The notes under the pieces: model-generated
The model's database searches: none
What the model saw: only the letters and a program-made list of their open reading frames with translations
Told to the model about the DNA's origin: nothing
NCBI RefSeq assembly: GCF_901709675.1
Contig: NC_051092.1
Span: 3,538,491 to 3,602,490 of the forward strand
DNA from: Syngnathus acus
Taxonomy: Eukaryota; Chordata; Actinopteri; Syngnathiformes; Syngnathidae
Reading direction: 5' to 3'
DNA length: 64,000 bases
Program-made: the position numbers and the translations under genes
Part shown: positions 11,915 through 24,400 of the stretch, in pieces
Layout of the letters: each line of letters begins with the position of its first letter
Position numbering within the stretch: the first letter of the stretch is position 1

Positions 11915-13768
11915 TTTTCTGTTTTATTTAAGGTTCATCTTCCAGACCTGCAGAGGACAGTTTAACTTCCTTTTAAGCGCCTCAATTTTTCTGTTTTTTT
12001 CTTTCCTCCTCAAGGCATTGTGTTAAAACCCTATTCATGACTGTGGCAGCTTCTCCCATTTTGATCATTGTGAGTCAATACTGTTAAACGGGGGACAGCG
12101 AAAAGGGGAGGAGGAGAGCAAACGAGGGTCACAAATTAAGACTTGAAAAGAAGAAAGGCGAAAGGTGGCAGGGGATAAAGTCAAGATGATGGGGAGAAAA
12201 AAGGCTGAGATTCACCACTACAGTACTTTGTATTGCAGCACCTTTTCTTTGTGACACACGCTCAAGTTGCACACAATAACGTACCCCCAGACATGACAGG
12301 TAGGGAAATAACTCAACTGTGGTCACAAGATTGATAAAGAACAGACGCACAAAGTGTCATGAAACGCAGAACTATTAAATGACCATCCGCTAGATGGCAG
12401 AAGATACATAAAATTTAAGTATCCACTATTTGAGATATCTTTTTGGTGGTATGCTGGGCTGGGAGATTTACAGTGACACGACTTGCAGCCAAGGAGCGCT
12501 CCATTTGCTTAGCTGGACATTCAAATCAATATTTTGTCATTAATTAGGGCTTTGTAGCCACAAATTAGTGTTTCATGCCCGTGGTATCTAATTAGCATTG
12601 TGGACAAAAATCATTAGCATTTCGTTGCACAGTATTTCACCAACACAAATTTCTACTTCGCTGTCACAAATGAGTACTTTGTGTACACAATGTTTATTTT
12701 GGAGTCCCAAATTAGTAGTTGGTGCGTATGTTATCCCCAATTATTGATTAAAGACGTGTATTTTATTTCGTGGCCACAAATGATTTTGTGCATGTTTCAA
12801 GTGTCATTCATCCCTTACATGTCATGTCTGGGGCTCTCTAATATTGCAATCATAGACATGAGAGCTCACCTCCTCCATGCACCCGAACCCTGTTCTCTCT
12901 CCGCTCCATTAAGGCCTAAATTAAGCCCTCGCGGGTGGACAAGGTGGGGCGAGGGGCCGATCGCTCCCAACCTAGCCTCCCTAGTTAGTACTTAAATCCT
13001 CCTCTTCTCCCATCGAGTTTTCCTTCTATTTACTTGGTGGCCGTCCATGTTAGGGCTAGGCTACTGTAGGTACCACACGGTGGCACTGTGAGTAAGGAGT
13101 CTAACCCTCGTGCTCAGGATATGTGCCACCATTTCCCGCGGGGGCGGACTCCCCCCCCTCACTTACACGACCCTCCCCTGCAATCGGGCACTGCTCTACC
13201 CTCTGATACAGAGGTTCAGCAAAAATGTCCCCGGCAGAGCGAATCCAGGCCTCTGGAGCCGGGGGTCCTTTTGGTGTCTCCCTCCACCTTACGGGGAGCC
13301 CCGTGCATAGCCTGCGCCCTGTAATTCCCCGAAGCCTATCCCGCGTCGCCCCTCGCCAAGCAATAAAGCCAGGCGACAACTCTCATCCTTGATTCACAGC
13401 TTGCTTTGCTCCGAATAAAAATTGACGGCGCCGTCTGTCCAACAATGGTTCACACTTTAGGTTAGTTACGTTTAAAAAGAAGACCCTCACTTAAGCTTAA
13501 TTGAATCTTTTGTCAGTTTTAGGGTGCTCAGTGCTATGTTGGAGTCCCCCTCTCCCCCATCTAGGTCTAAGAAGTGGTGATGGTAGCAGATGGAGGTTAT
13601 GATGGATCATTCGTGTGCCACAATCAAAAAAAGAGAGAAAAAAGTGGACCAAAAGAAAGCATAGTTGTTACTTTGTTAATCATTTTTCATACTCTGCAGA
13701 TTGATGTGTTTCGCTTTTGAGGGGGCGGGGGTACATCATGACTGGGATAAATGGGTGTAGTCTTGTAT
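11915..13768 (-). other. cnot4 3' UTR, long, with periodic repeat and GC-rich block
   Basis: About 1.85 kb of noncoding sequence follows the cnot4 stop. A TTTATT at 11934-11939 reads AATAAA on the minus strand and marks the likely end. Two parts stand out: a decayed periodic array at 12530-12800 and a GC-rich block at about 12850-13420 that carries open frames on both strands, none with a recognisable domain. Confidence 0.6.
12530..12800. repeat. Decayed minisatellite in the cnot4 3' UTR
   Basis: Variants of CACAAATTAGTATTT and TCGTGGCCACA recur about every 30-40 bases, for example CACAAATTAGTGTTTC near 12558, CAAATTTCTACTTCG near 12646, CACAAATGAGTACTTTGTG near 12665, and CCAAATTAGTAGTTGG near 12708. 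Copies differ at many positions, so the array is old. Confidence 0.6.
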
Positions 13769-16700
13769 TCAGTGGCGGTCCGCAGCGGCACTCTGTAGCA
13801 ACTCTGTGGCGGGCTGTCCCGGGGGTCTGAAGGCCGTCTGGAAGCCTGGCGGGGGGGAGTGGAAATGGCTGGCGGGGCTTGCTGTGGCGGGGGGCAGGTA
13901 GGGGGCCCAGCCGGCAGCGGCGGCTCTGTGGTGGAGGGGGAGGTGGCCATCTAGGATGGCGCCGTGGAGGGGCTGGGGGGTGGGCGCCGCCATTGAGCCG
14001 GCCGGACCGTCCATCTCCGTGAGCGCCTGCAGGGACTTGAGCCAGTGTGGGGGGTTGTCGTCCTGGAGACAGTCTAAACTGGTCCCCGCCGAGGCCGGGA
14101 TGCCTGCACAAAATAAGAGTACAAAGTAGGCATCAGAACCGAGGCGCCCACCTACTGAACTGGCTCGCCAGCCCTTTGGTGTGCTTAGCTGTGTCCGACC
14201 AACCTGTGATGATAGCGGGGTCCATCCAACTGGCGGTGCTGTCCCAGCTCAGGCTGTGCGAAATGCCCGCCGGACCGCCGATGTGGTTAACACTGTTTGA
14301 GGACGACGAGGACGAAGAGGACGACGAGTTGGGAAGGCCTCCGAAGTTGATGTTGATGTTGGGCAGGAGAGCTCGGAGGCCATCTTGCCACTCTTTCACA
14401 TTTAGGCCTTCTATAGAGCCGCTGTTTTCTGCAAGAGGGCAAACCACACGCAAACATCTGAGCCATGATTGGTTGTTACCTGAGCAACTGTGATGTCATT
14501 TCTAGTCCTCAGACAGCAAGTGGCAAAATGGTTGCACACGCTAACGAGATGGATGAAGAAAAAGGGAGTGGGGCATTAGTGGCATGAGTAGTGGTCAGGA
14601 GTGTCGCATCCAAACATCTAAAGGCAACGGCCGTGTCAACTGTTCATTTTAGCTTAAAAAGCGGACAGTGGGCCGCTAATGCATTTTGGGCGACGTACCT
14701 GAGATGGGGATCCCTCCCAGACCTGTGCTATGCTGAGGAGGCAGATTCAGGTCCAAGAAACTACTGTGTGAGGCAGCACTGGCTGAGTGGTTCAAGTGTG
14801 TGAGGTTATTCCGTGAGGGGATGCCCATCCAGGGGGGTCTGCCTTGCTGCTGTTGCTGTTGACTAGTCTGGCTGCTATGAGTGCCGGGGAAACTGCAGGA
14901 ACTGTAGATGGCTCTGTGGTGGATCTGGGGGATGCGGGGCATGCCGCCGGGGAAGTGGTGAGAGTGGCCGGCGTTGCCGTTCGGGGGCAGCAGGCCGGGC
15001 CCGTGATTGTTCCCCTGGACGAAAGGGCCCGGGGAGGCGGGGCTCCGGTCCTGCACCGACAGCTCCTTCTCGATCAGGTCGGCCAGCGCTTTGCGGGTGA
15101 CGTCGAACGGGTCGAAGCCCAGGTCGTCGTCCTGCTGTTTGCTGGACGAGCCGAAGCCGAAGGCCGCCTGCCAGTCCGTGGACGACGACACTGGTATCGT
15201 GTCTGCCAAGAGAGCAAACATGGATGTTACTGGAGGAACGACTGAAGCGGCAAAGCACTTTTTCTTTCGGCAAAGCTAAGATCTGTGTGAACTAATTGAT
15301 TCCCCTGTCGTGTACTACGGCTGACATTTGGCCACAGAGTTTGCGGCAAAGCAATTTTTCGATTAGATATGGCTTTGGCTGGCCTGACTACAAAGAGGTA
15401 TGTTTTTGTATACTCAATTATCACATAAACAAAAAACAAATGTAGACCAAAATGGAGAGAGAGATGAAATTCCAGCACACACACACATGCAAGTTATGTC
15501 CCTTTCTCCGCCTCAAGTGAACAAGCAAACTATTCAGCCAGATAGCTACGGCTTGTGAAAGAAACTGTTATAATTCCAAGCACTTCATCGGCCTTTATCC
15601 AACACTCGAGCACTTTTCAGACCCTGAGAACACAACATTAGCATTCAAGCGTTTGAAGAATGCCAAGCACCTCACGTATTTCACAATCACCGGCACATGG
15701 AGAGACACACACGGCAAATTGTATCTGCCGTTAATAGGTGCATCATATTTGTTCTCAGTTAACTGTCAGTCATTTGCGTGGTCAATTTATTAGCACAATG
15801 ACAGACTTGAGACCCCAAAGAGACCGTGTGACTTCACTTTGATTTCAATTTGGTCCTAAAAATGTCAATGGGGTGTGCGCTCAAGGACGACAACATTAAT
15901 TCAGCTACCGCTAAGCGTGATAGCGGTCGACGCAATTCATCCTGTCCCAATGATATTTGCCAACTACACAAACCAGCGAGGAGCATCTTTATTGGGCTGC
16001 GCAGATCCTCCAGCTGACTTAAGTGTGTGCCAGCCAACAACGACCACAAAAAGGAGAAGGAAAAAAAATCTTGCGTTACCTGACGTAAAGAGGCTGTGCG
16101 GTTCCGGAGTCATGGGCCAGTCAGAAGTTCGGGGGTTGCTAGGAAATGGGGGCAGACCACTGGGGAGGGGGTTGGGGTGTCTGAAATTGCTGTTGTCCGA
16201 GAAGAGCGACTGTGACTCGGCCGCCGCGCCCTCGAAGGGCGAGCGGGCCGTCAGATCCGACACGCTGATGGGCACCACCAGGCTAGGCTTGCTTAAACCC
16301 GGAGGAGGAGAGGGGGAGTCGCTTGTGGCTATCTGGAAGGGGGGAGAGAGAGAGAGAGACATCGCGCTGGTTTTCTTGTCCAACTCGTTCAATTGGGGGG
16401 AAAAAAAGAATTCTCTGAAGCGGTTCTACCTGTTGTAGAATATCTCCGTTCACCATAGCGATTGACTCGGAAGCCTTGTCACTGGGACTGCAGGCGCATG
16501 ATTTAGTGCATTAATAGCACGACAAAAATGTAAAGCCTTTCGTGATACGTGGAGCTAGGGTGTCGCCCCGTCCTACCTGTTGCTGTCACAGTTTGAGGAG
16601 AAGGGCGACATGGCAGTGCATTGGCCAGGACCCAGGTCTGTATCCAGACCGTCTGAGGCGAGACCCTCTTGGTCCAGATAGTCTAGCAGCGGAGGGGACT

Positions 16701-18727
16701 TGCGGTCCTCTGAAAGGCCATTGGCTAGTTTGCTATGCCCTGACAACGTGGGCCACCCATCTTTACCGTTGCTACTGTTTTGTCTGTCAGAAGACAAGAA
16801 TAAAAAAAAAAGTGAGGCATCACAACAAAAGCAGACGGCAGAAAGATGAAAGAAAAGGCTGACCTTTGCGTTAAGCCCGATTTACTCTTTGATTTTTCTG
16901 TACCACATGCTGGAGGTTGTAGAAAGCTAGGGTTTAGTTTATACAAGTCTTGGAGGAGTTTTTGCTCATATTCTTGATGTTTCCCGGCCTGAAAAGAGGA
17001 AATTAAAAAAAATAAAAATAATAAAGCGTCAATGCAAATCAATAACTAAAGCGGGGTGACGACACACCATCACCAATTGCATTACCTGCATTTCGTCTTT
17101 AGTGAAGCTAGCTGCTTCATCTCCTAGCTCATGTAGATACATACAATCGGGTTTAGGACACTGCATACTTTTAAGGAAGTAACTGCAGTACTTTGTCGTG
17201 CCTAAAGAAGCCTGCCGGAGGAAAGTGAAAATTTAAATAAGAGCAACTTAAACACGATTGCTGTCCTTTCCGGGGCGCTTACCTTGAGTGTTCTACCATC
17301 CACCACCACGTTGTTGACGCACTGTATGGCCCTAAGAGCGTCCTCGGGGCGGACGTAGGTGACATACGCGCTGGCGCTCGGACCCTGGACCATCAGAAGG
17401 ATGAAGAGGAGACAAATCAGACAGACAGCTGCTGCAACCATTGAGTTTTTGCTGTAGTGTTGCGATTCCAAAGAGAAATGCAAGTCCCTCAAAATGTCTT
17501 GCAAATGTGCTCATTTTGGTTCGGCATAACAATCCAAGAGAACCAAAACGAGTCATAGCAAATTAAGCGATCTTACTGCAGCAAATAACAGAAGACTTTA
17601 TTTGAACCACAGAAGAACTAAAGTTTGATTGAATGTGACCAAAACGTGATACTCCCCAAAACCTGTACAAAATTATTCAAAGCAACAGAATACAAGTCTA
17701 TGAAAGCAGTCTTGGGGGGGGGAAAAAAGAAGACAAAATGCTATAATGTCTATGAACTCACCTGTGAGCCTGCATATGATGTACTATTGTTGATAACCAC
17801 TTTATGGATCTTCCCAAACCTACCAAAATATTCTGGTCGTTTTAGGACCTGTAGGCGCAACCAAAACACTCGTGAGCCCATTCCATATACAATAATTATT
17901 TTTAACGCTAATTTCACGTCAGCACATCTCACGGTTCGCCGCGCTCACCTCGGGGTCGGCGAGGCGCTGTGAGAGTCCCACCACGAAGACCAGGTTTCTC
18001 TGAACAACTCGAACGCTGGCCAAGTGCTTGCGGTTCTCCGTCACCTTCTGCTTCTTCTCGTTCTGTTTCTGCTTCTTTTCGTTCTTTATCCTCTGGATCT
18101 CCTCCTGTGACAGAGGCTTGTACACGGCGGGGTCCTCTGGGTATGGCTGCGGAAAAGACAGCAAACGTCAAGAAAACAGCTTTGGCTGAATTTACGCTCA
18201 AGTCGCGACGGGCTGTGGCGTAGTCTGCCACTAATGCAGTAGTAAAGTCACTATTCCAGTAAATCTTTACATAAAAGGCCTAGGCCCTAAATAAAACACT
18301 TACAACAATCTCATACAAAAACATTAGGTACGCTCGACGCAACTTAACCTTGGTAACCTCGACACGACTGATGTCAGTCCCCTGTGTTCTATTTGTTTGC
18401 ATATTGAGTTGCAGGAACTAAGTCATATTTTTTCATATGCTTGCATGAAATCTGGCCTGTGAAGTCAGGATAATACAAAATATATTTAAATATTGAAATT
18501 TTAAGGAACTTCAATTGAGTCAATTCCTGGTTTATTAAGTGAGTCTTCCTCACTTTTCTGCAGGCCGGGCAAAGGCCGTTCTCGTCTGTGCGGATACGGT
18601 GCCAGCAGAAGCGGCAGATCTGGTAGCCGCAGGTGCAGGGGAAGAAGTTGACGTCGTCGATCTCCAGCGGCTCCATGCACAGGGGGCACTCCATGGGGTC
18701 GTCCTTCATTTCGGGGCTATGGGACAT
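13769..18727 (-). CDS. cnot4: CNOT4 E3 ubiquitin ligase of the CCR4-NOT complex
   Basis: Twelve coding exons join in frame to 797 codons: 18554-18727, 17949-18146, 17762-17848, 17283-17384, 17086-17211, 16864-16988, 16577-16783, 16430-16487, 16080-16332, 14699-15202, 14204-14428, 13769-14103. Residues 14-57 form the C4C4 RING (CPLCMEPL, CTCGYQICRFCW, CPACRK). A helix rich in KNEKKQKQNEKKQ follows, then an RRM (residues about 108-190, NLVFVVGLSQ, ALRAIQCVNN), then a CCCH finger (KYCSYFLKS, CMYLHELGD). The tail is Ser/Pro-rich and ends LLQSAAADRH, the same ending type as a human isoform. CNOT4 ubiquitinates ribosomal and stalled-translation targets. The tail exons 14204-14428 and 16577-16783 match optional exons in other vertebrates, so shorter isoforms are likely. 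The spliced form is longer than the common human ones. Confidence 0.94.
14461..14535. repeat. Half copy of the palindromic MITE seen at 25272-25482
   Basis: Within the cnot4 intron upstream of exon 14204-14428, the sequence TGATTGGTTGTTACCTGAGC, then AACTGTGATGTCATT, then CAGCAAGTGGCAAAATGG matches the right arm of the inverted-repeat element found whole at 25272-25482. The left arm is missing. Confidence 0.65.
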
Positions 18728-18778
18728 CCTACGGCGCGCGGTGGTGCTGAGCGTTGAAGCGGTCAGGGAGCGCAGAGC

Positions 18779-20499
18779 TGCGAGGAGGAAAGAAAGTGCA
18801 AAAACTTTCTAAATCGAGCCATACTGTTTTGTAGCGAGGCACAATTCGGATCCTCGACGCTAACGTGTCCCCCTACGTGCTTGCTTTTAAACGCAATAGC
18901 TATCTGTTCCACTGCAGGTGTCGCCTGAGTGTTTTGACATTCACAAGCTTGAGCTGCAAAGCCACCGGGCGCTTTGCGAAAAGGGGGAATGCAGGACACT
19001 GGAAAGCTGTGAAAAAGGGGACGTCAGGCGTAAAAGCAGTGGCGGACATCTGCAAAGGGTCACACAAGGTCACGTAAGCACAAAACATCAAAACTACCAA
19101 TCGTTTGGGAAATCTTGTCAAGTCATCCGTTTTCTACCGTGCTTGCGAACATTAGGTGAGCTGGAGCAGGGATATGAACTTCTAATTTCACAAATGTGAG
19201 AACCACCTCAAACCAAATCCATCCATTCATGAGAGGCGGGGTACATACACCAGGCAGCCAATTGTGCAAATAGGCTACGCTCACACTGGAGATCGATTCA
19301 GATTTTTTTTGCCCATATGTGACACGTATCAGATTCTCGTTAGAAGTGTAAACACAGCGTCATCATAGCCATAAACAAACTACACTTTCAATTCGGAGCC
19401 TTCGAGAACCTAATATGCATGTTTTTTGATGACACAAAAAAAGGTGTTAACGTCCCACAAGAAAACCAGAGCAGAGATTGAGAGCAGAGTTTTGAGCCTG
19501 GAACCTCAGAAATACAAGCCGAGCCCTGCAGCATTAAACGAAGACCCGGTTAAGCAACTCAAAATTTGACCGAAACGCCCCAAATACAATCCAACCGGGT
19601 CCCAAGCTCAAGTCTAGCACATAACATGACTATTGATGTGCTAAAGTCGTGCTTATCTCGGTTTGCTCCAGCGATACCTAACGCCTCGTACACATCGGCA
19701 GTGATTGTGTATAAATAACGTGTTGTTAGCAGTCATGCTCTACTTAGTATGTGACAACACGGGCTGCCAGAACTTGGGAGACCGATCAAGATTTGTGGAG
19801 CCCAAATAAAGCATTACGAAGGGGAGGAAAATAAACAGCAGCATTTCAAATGCAGTCCGCGCTGACGGCAATGCAGTTCTCAAGCCATTGTTTGGCCGGC
19901 GGACAGTACGAGCAAAGTGTGTCCCATCTTCCGAGTGGTACCTTCTTGACAGATGTTATTTGAGCAGCACCGAGGAGAAGCTAACATTAGCCGCCATTCG
20001 CATAAAGGGAAGCTGCTTTTATATAAGAAGGCAGGGAGACAGAGGGGGGAAAAGGCGTCCGTAGGGTGGGCGGCGGAGATTGTTAACATTCAAAATGTGC
20101 ATGTGCAAGCAGAGTTTCAACACGACACTGATATTAACTACTTTATAAAACGGTTGACAGTGACACGACGTGACGTTTTCCCCCCCTTACATATTGACAG
20201 CTCGCTTGTCGATAACCACCTAGCATCGGCTAGCCTCGGGATGCTAACATCGGAGACGTACGGCGGAGGCTTACGGACGCGGCCTACGAATGCTAACGGT
20301 GAACTGGGCGCAACTTGACCGCGGATAAAACGTCTGACAGCGCTCTTACTGGCTCGGGGACACACCGGCGGGTTTCGAACGGACTCGAGGATCAGCAACG
20401 GCTCGGCGACTTAACAAATGGAGCCTTTTGGCGATTGGGAGGGAGGGTGAAGGCGAGTTAGCTCGCCTTAGCAAGTTGGCTTACGTTAGCGTTACTTAC
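18779..20499 (-). other. First cnot4 intron (in the 5' UTR)
   Basis: The coding exon is preceded by a clean acceptor at 18779. A minus-strand donor (GTAAGTAAC) ends at 20499, after a noncoding exon. Open frames inside the intron are not supported as genes. Confidence 0.55.
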
Positions 20500-20810
20500 C
20501 CTGTCCGTATTTAGCTTAGGATTCCACTCCAAGAGAGTCACACCGAATTGGGCGGGGACTGCGAGCCAATGTGTGTGTAATGTCAAAATATCTCGAAGCG
20601 GTCACTTGGGACAACCGTAGATGTGTTGTTCCGTTTAATTAAAAGCTATAAAGGTGTTTTTTGCCCCTGTCTTTTCTTAGTATTGAGGAGACAATTTACG
20701 CTCAAACCACCATCTTAGCTAGCATTAAAATAGGAAGGAGGGAGTGGAGTAGTAGCCGACGTCACGGAGTCTGCGCAATGACAGCGGTGCATTTCGGGGG
20801 ATGAAGTTTT
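20500..20810 (-). promoter_or_regulatory. cnot4 noncoding first exon and promoter
   Basis: A noncoding exon is inferred from a strong minus-strand donor with its last exon base at 20500. It extends up to roughly 20720. GC box and CCAAT-like motifs lie at 20548-20570. A ZNF143-like site, ACTTCATCCCCCGAAATGC read on the minus strand, lies at 20789-20807, upstream of the likely start. Confidence 0.5.
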
Positions 20811-21454
20811 TGGTATACTTCACGCAGCCTTGCCCAAGGGCCCGTCGCATCTGTGTACACTTGCAAAGAATCTTAGTTAAGTCATACAAAACAGTTTTTG
20901 TAGATTTTTCGAGCATTTTATTGATTTTAACAGTTTTTTAAAATCAAGTTGAGGCAATTGAGAACAGATTCTCATTTGCAATGCTGCAAAAAGCTGTAAT
21001 TGTGATCAAATCATTCATCAACATTTAATAAAATATTTTTTGAAATGTTTGGTATTATTATAGCCCATAATTTTGCTCACCCAATATTATTATTCCTATG
21101 TACTACATAAAAGTATCTCACAAAACTGAATACACCTGTCATAGATTTTTAAATATTTTTATTGTTTTATATCCTTTCATGGGACAGCACTAAAGAAATG
21201 AAACCACGGTGCATAGCTTGTAAAACTGTAAATTTACTGTCCTTTATAAGCCATTCAACCTCTTGCAACAAAAGTGAGTGCACCCGTAAGTGAACAAGTC
21301 CACATTGGTCCTCAAGTGTCGATTTTGAGTGTGTGTTGAAGCCCATCCCAGCAAATTTTCGGGCAAGCGTTAATGAACCCAACATGCATGGTTTTTGGAA
21401 TGTACACGCAAACTGAAAGTATTCAAAAGTATTTTGTGCCAACTCCAAATGCAG
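20811..21454. other. AT-rich spacer holding the psuG-psuK 3' UTR
   Basis: A TTTATT at 21158-21163 reads AATAAA on the minus strand about 300 bases after the psuG-psuK stop. The remainder to 20811 is AT-rich spacer with no gene signal. Confidence 0.5.
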
Positions 21455-24400
21455 TCAGTCAATCCACATGAATCTCGGTGTGGGCCAGCTGTGCTTTTCG
21501 ATGCGGTCGGGCTCTATAGAGTGCGTAGTCAGCACGGGAGCGATAGGATGTGGCGATGCGAGTGACAGGCGCGCGGCCAGAAGACCCATCCGAACACAAG
21601 TGTCCGTGTCACGACCCTGGAGGATCCCGGCCATCAAGGCGCCTGCAAGACTGCCCACAAGACCACGATGACTTGTCTTTTGTGTTAAACTTTTTTTCTT
21701 TTTTTTTTAAACATCAGAAATGTTTAACTTTCTACCTATCTCCTGCTCCTGAGACATTCATTGTCTCATGTGCTGCTACACTCAGGGCTGGGTAGTGGAC
21801 AGCGCACAGCGTCCTCGTCTGTAAATACAGATGGTCACAATAAGATATTTTGTATGATCTTCTATCCATCCAGACATTGTTGTGTCATCTTTTGTGTTTG
21901 CATTTTGTTGGTTGAATCGGTAAAATTCTTGCCTTTGCCTCTTTCCTTGGCTTCAAGTTGACGGAGCCCGCGTGGTGCTCCCCGCATAACAACACTCCGT
22001 TCTTCCCCAGGGTGACCACCAGGCAGTGGAGATGCTCCAGAAGGGGGCGTGAGAGGGCCACGGCCAGACTCAGCACCTGCTCCAGGGAGTTTGGGAGCAC
22101 TGATGGACACCGAAGCACATCCTGGCTTGCACATTAATCCAAAAGACAAACTATATTCCTTCAAGTGTTTACCCTCAGGCGTTTGGAGGCCAAGTGTTTT
22201 GTTCATGCTGCACAACTCCGGCAAGTTGGGTGATGTGTAGGACAGCGACTTCCAGGCGTCAGATAGGAAGGGCTTACAAGCTTTTTCAGAATCCGTCGGC
22301 TCATACCAAACTGCACGTTGAGGTTACGCATCAGAGTCAATAAAAGCTGTAAATTCCATTTTTGGCGCTTTTTTTAAGATCAAGCGCACCATTGATGTTG
22401 TGTCGTTTGGCGACGGAGCAAACATATTTGATGGTGGAGGCTGGGATGTTTCCATCGAGACACACCAGAGTAGATGACAAAAGCTGCGTTTCAAACTGTG
22501 ACACCTATAGGGAGACCAGAAGAAGACGGATGACAATACTCAATTTGTTTTATTTATTAGTCAGTTTTTGAGATTCAAACACAGGACCTCTGAACTAATC
22601 CTCCAAAATCACTACAGAGTACAATCAGAAGCGCTTACATATTGTTCCGTTATCTGCTGATGAACGTCCATGTCGCCCAATCCGAGACTGAGTTCTCCAT
22701 TTTCAGTGATCACGGCACAGTAAGTTGCTGTGCTTTGACCTTCCAACCTCATCACGCCGCTGGTGTCCTGATGCAGGCCAAAATTATTTATGGATCACAA
22801 ACTTAAATAAACATTTTGTTTTGTCATAGGCAGGCATCCATGCAAGTGCAACGTTTTACAATTTGGGTACATTTTGCAATTGTGCAAAAGCTACCATATG
22901 TTTGCAGTAATTGAAGACAGCATCGGCGTGAGAATCCGATCCAGTGGCTGAGATGAATGTCGGCCGATGGCCCAGACGACTCAAGCAATCTTAAAAAAGA
23001 CAAGTAAGACTACAAAAATGAGGTCAATCGGATTCCACATCATCAGAGCAAAATGAGGCAAACCAACCGGCGATGTTTCGGCCGACGCCCCCGTACGACT
23101 GACAAACGCTTCCTGGGTTGGTCTGTCCAAACTCAAAGTGATAACAACAAAATGACTGTTAGCTTTGTTCATCAAGATGAAGTGACCTAAAATGACATCA
23201 TGTCAGAGGTTTGACATAAGGTTATATACGTGTATCAAGTTTTTATTACACTTTTGGTTTGCCAATGGCTCAATAAAAGTTGGAAACGCTGCTGTATGTG
23301 TGATATAGATGATAAACTTACTTGAAGTGTTTTGGTTTTTCCTTTTGCAATAAAATCCACATTTATCCCGCCGATGACAACCTGTGGTAAAATAGAATGA
23401 CAATTGTTGCTAAGCCTGAAAACTTCAGAGGGAAATTTGATTTATTTTAAATGCCAACCAAAGTATTACTTTTGGAAATAAACAGGCATGTAAAAAAAAA
23501 AAAAAAATCTCCTTAGAAGGAAACACCTGAATCAGATGACACTCACAATACTGGATTGAGATTGTTTAGCGGGATGATGTAATGCACCACTTGACTTTCC
23601 TTTCTTCATCCGTTTTGACAGCGCGCAGGCTATCTGGCTGCCAACTTTAGCGTTGTTATGAATAAGAGCAATATCTAAACAAAAAAAAATGAAGGAGCAG
23701 TAACCTTCCGAATTGATGACTGTTTTTTTTTCTTAGACACCAATCATGAGAAGGATACTGGATTGAAGGGACTTTCCTAACGTCAGCTCGTTGACCCTTT
23801 GGAGAATGTACGGCGTCACATCTTTTCCTGCAATCCCTTGAGAACTGAGCGAGGAGAAAAATAGAGAGCATTAGCCTTTAAATAATGTTATTTTTCCATG
23901 TACGCTCATTTTCTTATTAAAAACAGCATTCTACAATATCGTATGTATGTTTATGACAACAAAGTTATTACGCAGTAAAATTGTCAATTCTGTTGTGCGT
24001 GCTTTGGCCACCTGGGGACAGTATAATACAGACATACAAACACCACAGCAACATTCTTCGCAGAGGATAATCAGTGTATGCCTGCGACTGTGAATATTGT
24101 TATATTTTCTGTTTATCATATTTTTATTCCGGAAATGTGTGCATGAAAAATGAAAAGTATGTAAGGCATAACATAATTTGTACATTCCATTCATGAATTT
24201 AAATTTGTCACCTTGCCTCTGCCACGGCTGTCTGGATTGCTCGGTCTATCCGTTGGCCCGTTGCCGAGTGTTCTTGAGGGATGGGCACGGCTATCAACAC
24301 ACCACTGTGGACACCCAGCGACAAAGCGCTCTCTAATGACAAATTTGGGACCGTTAAGACATTTTCTGACATCATATGGTCGTTGAGCTGAATATTGAAA

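Noticed and set aside
13088-13379. A small gene or tRNA-derived SINE in the GC-rich cnot4 3' UTR
   Set aside because: I looked for the A and B boxes and for a poly(A) or simple tail; the A-box-like stretch near 13083 lacks a B box and a tail.
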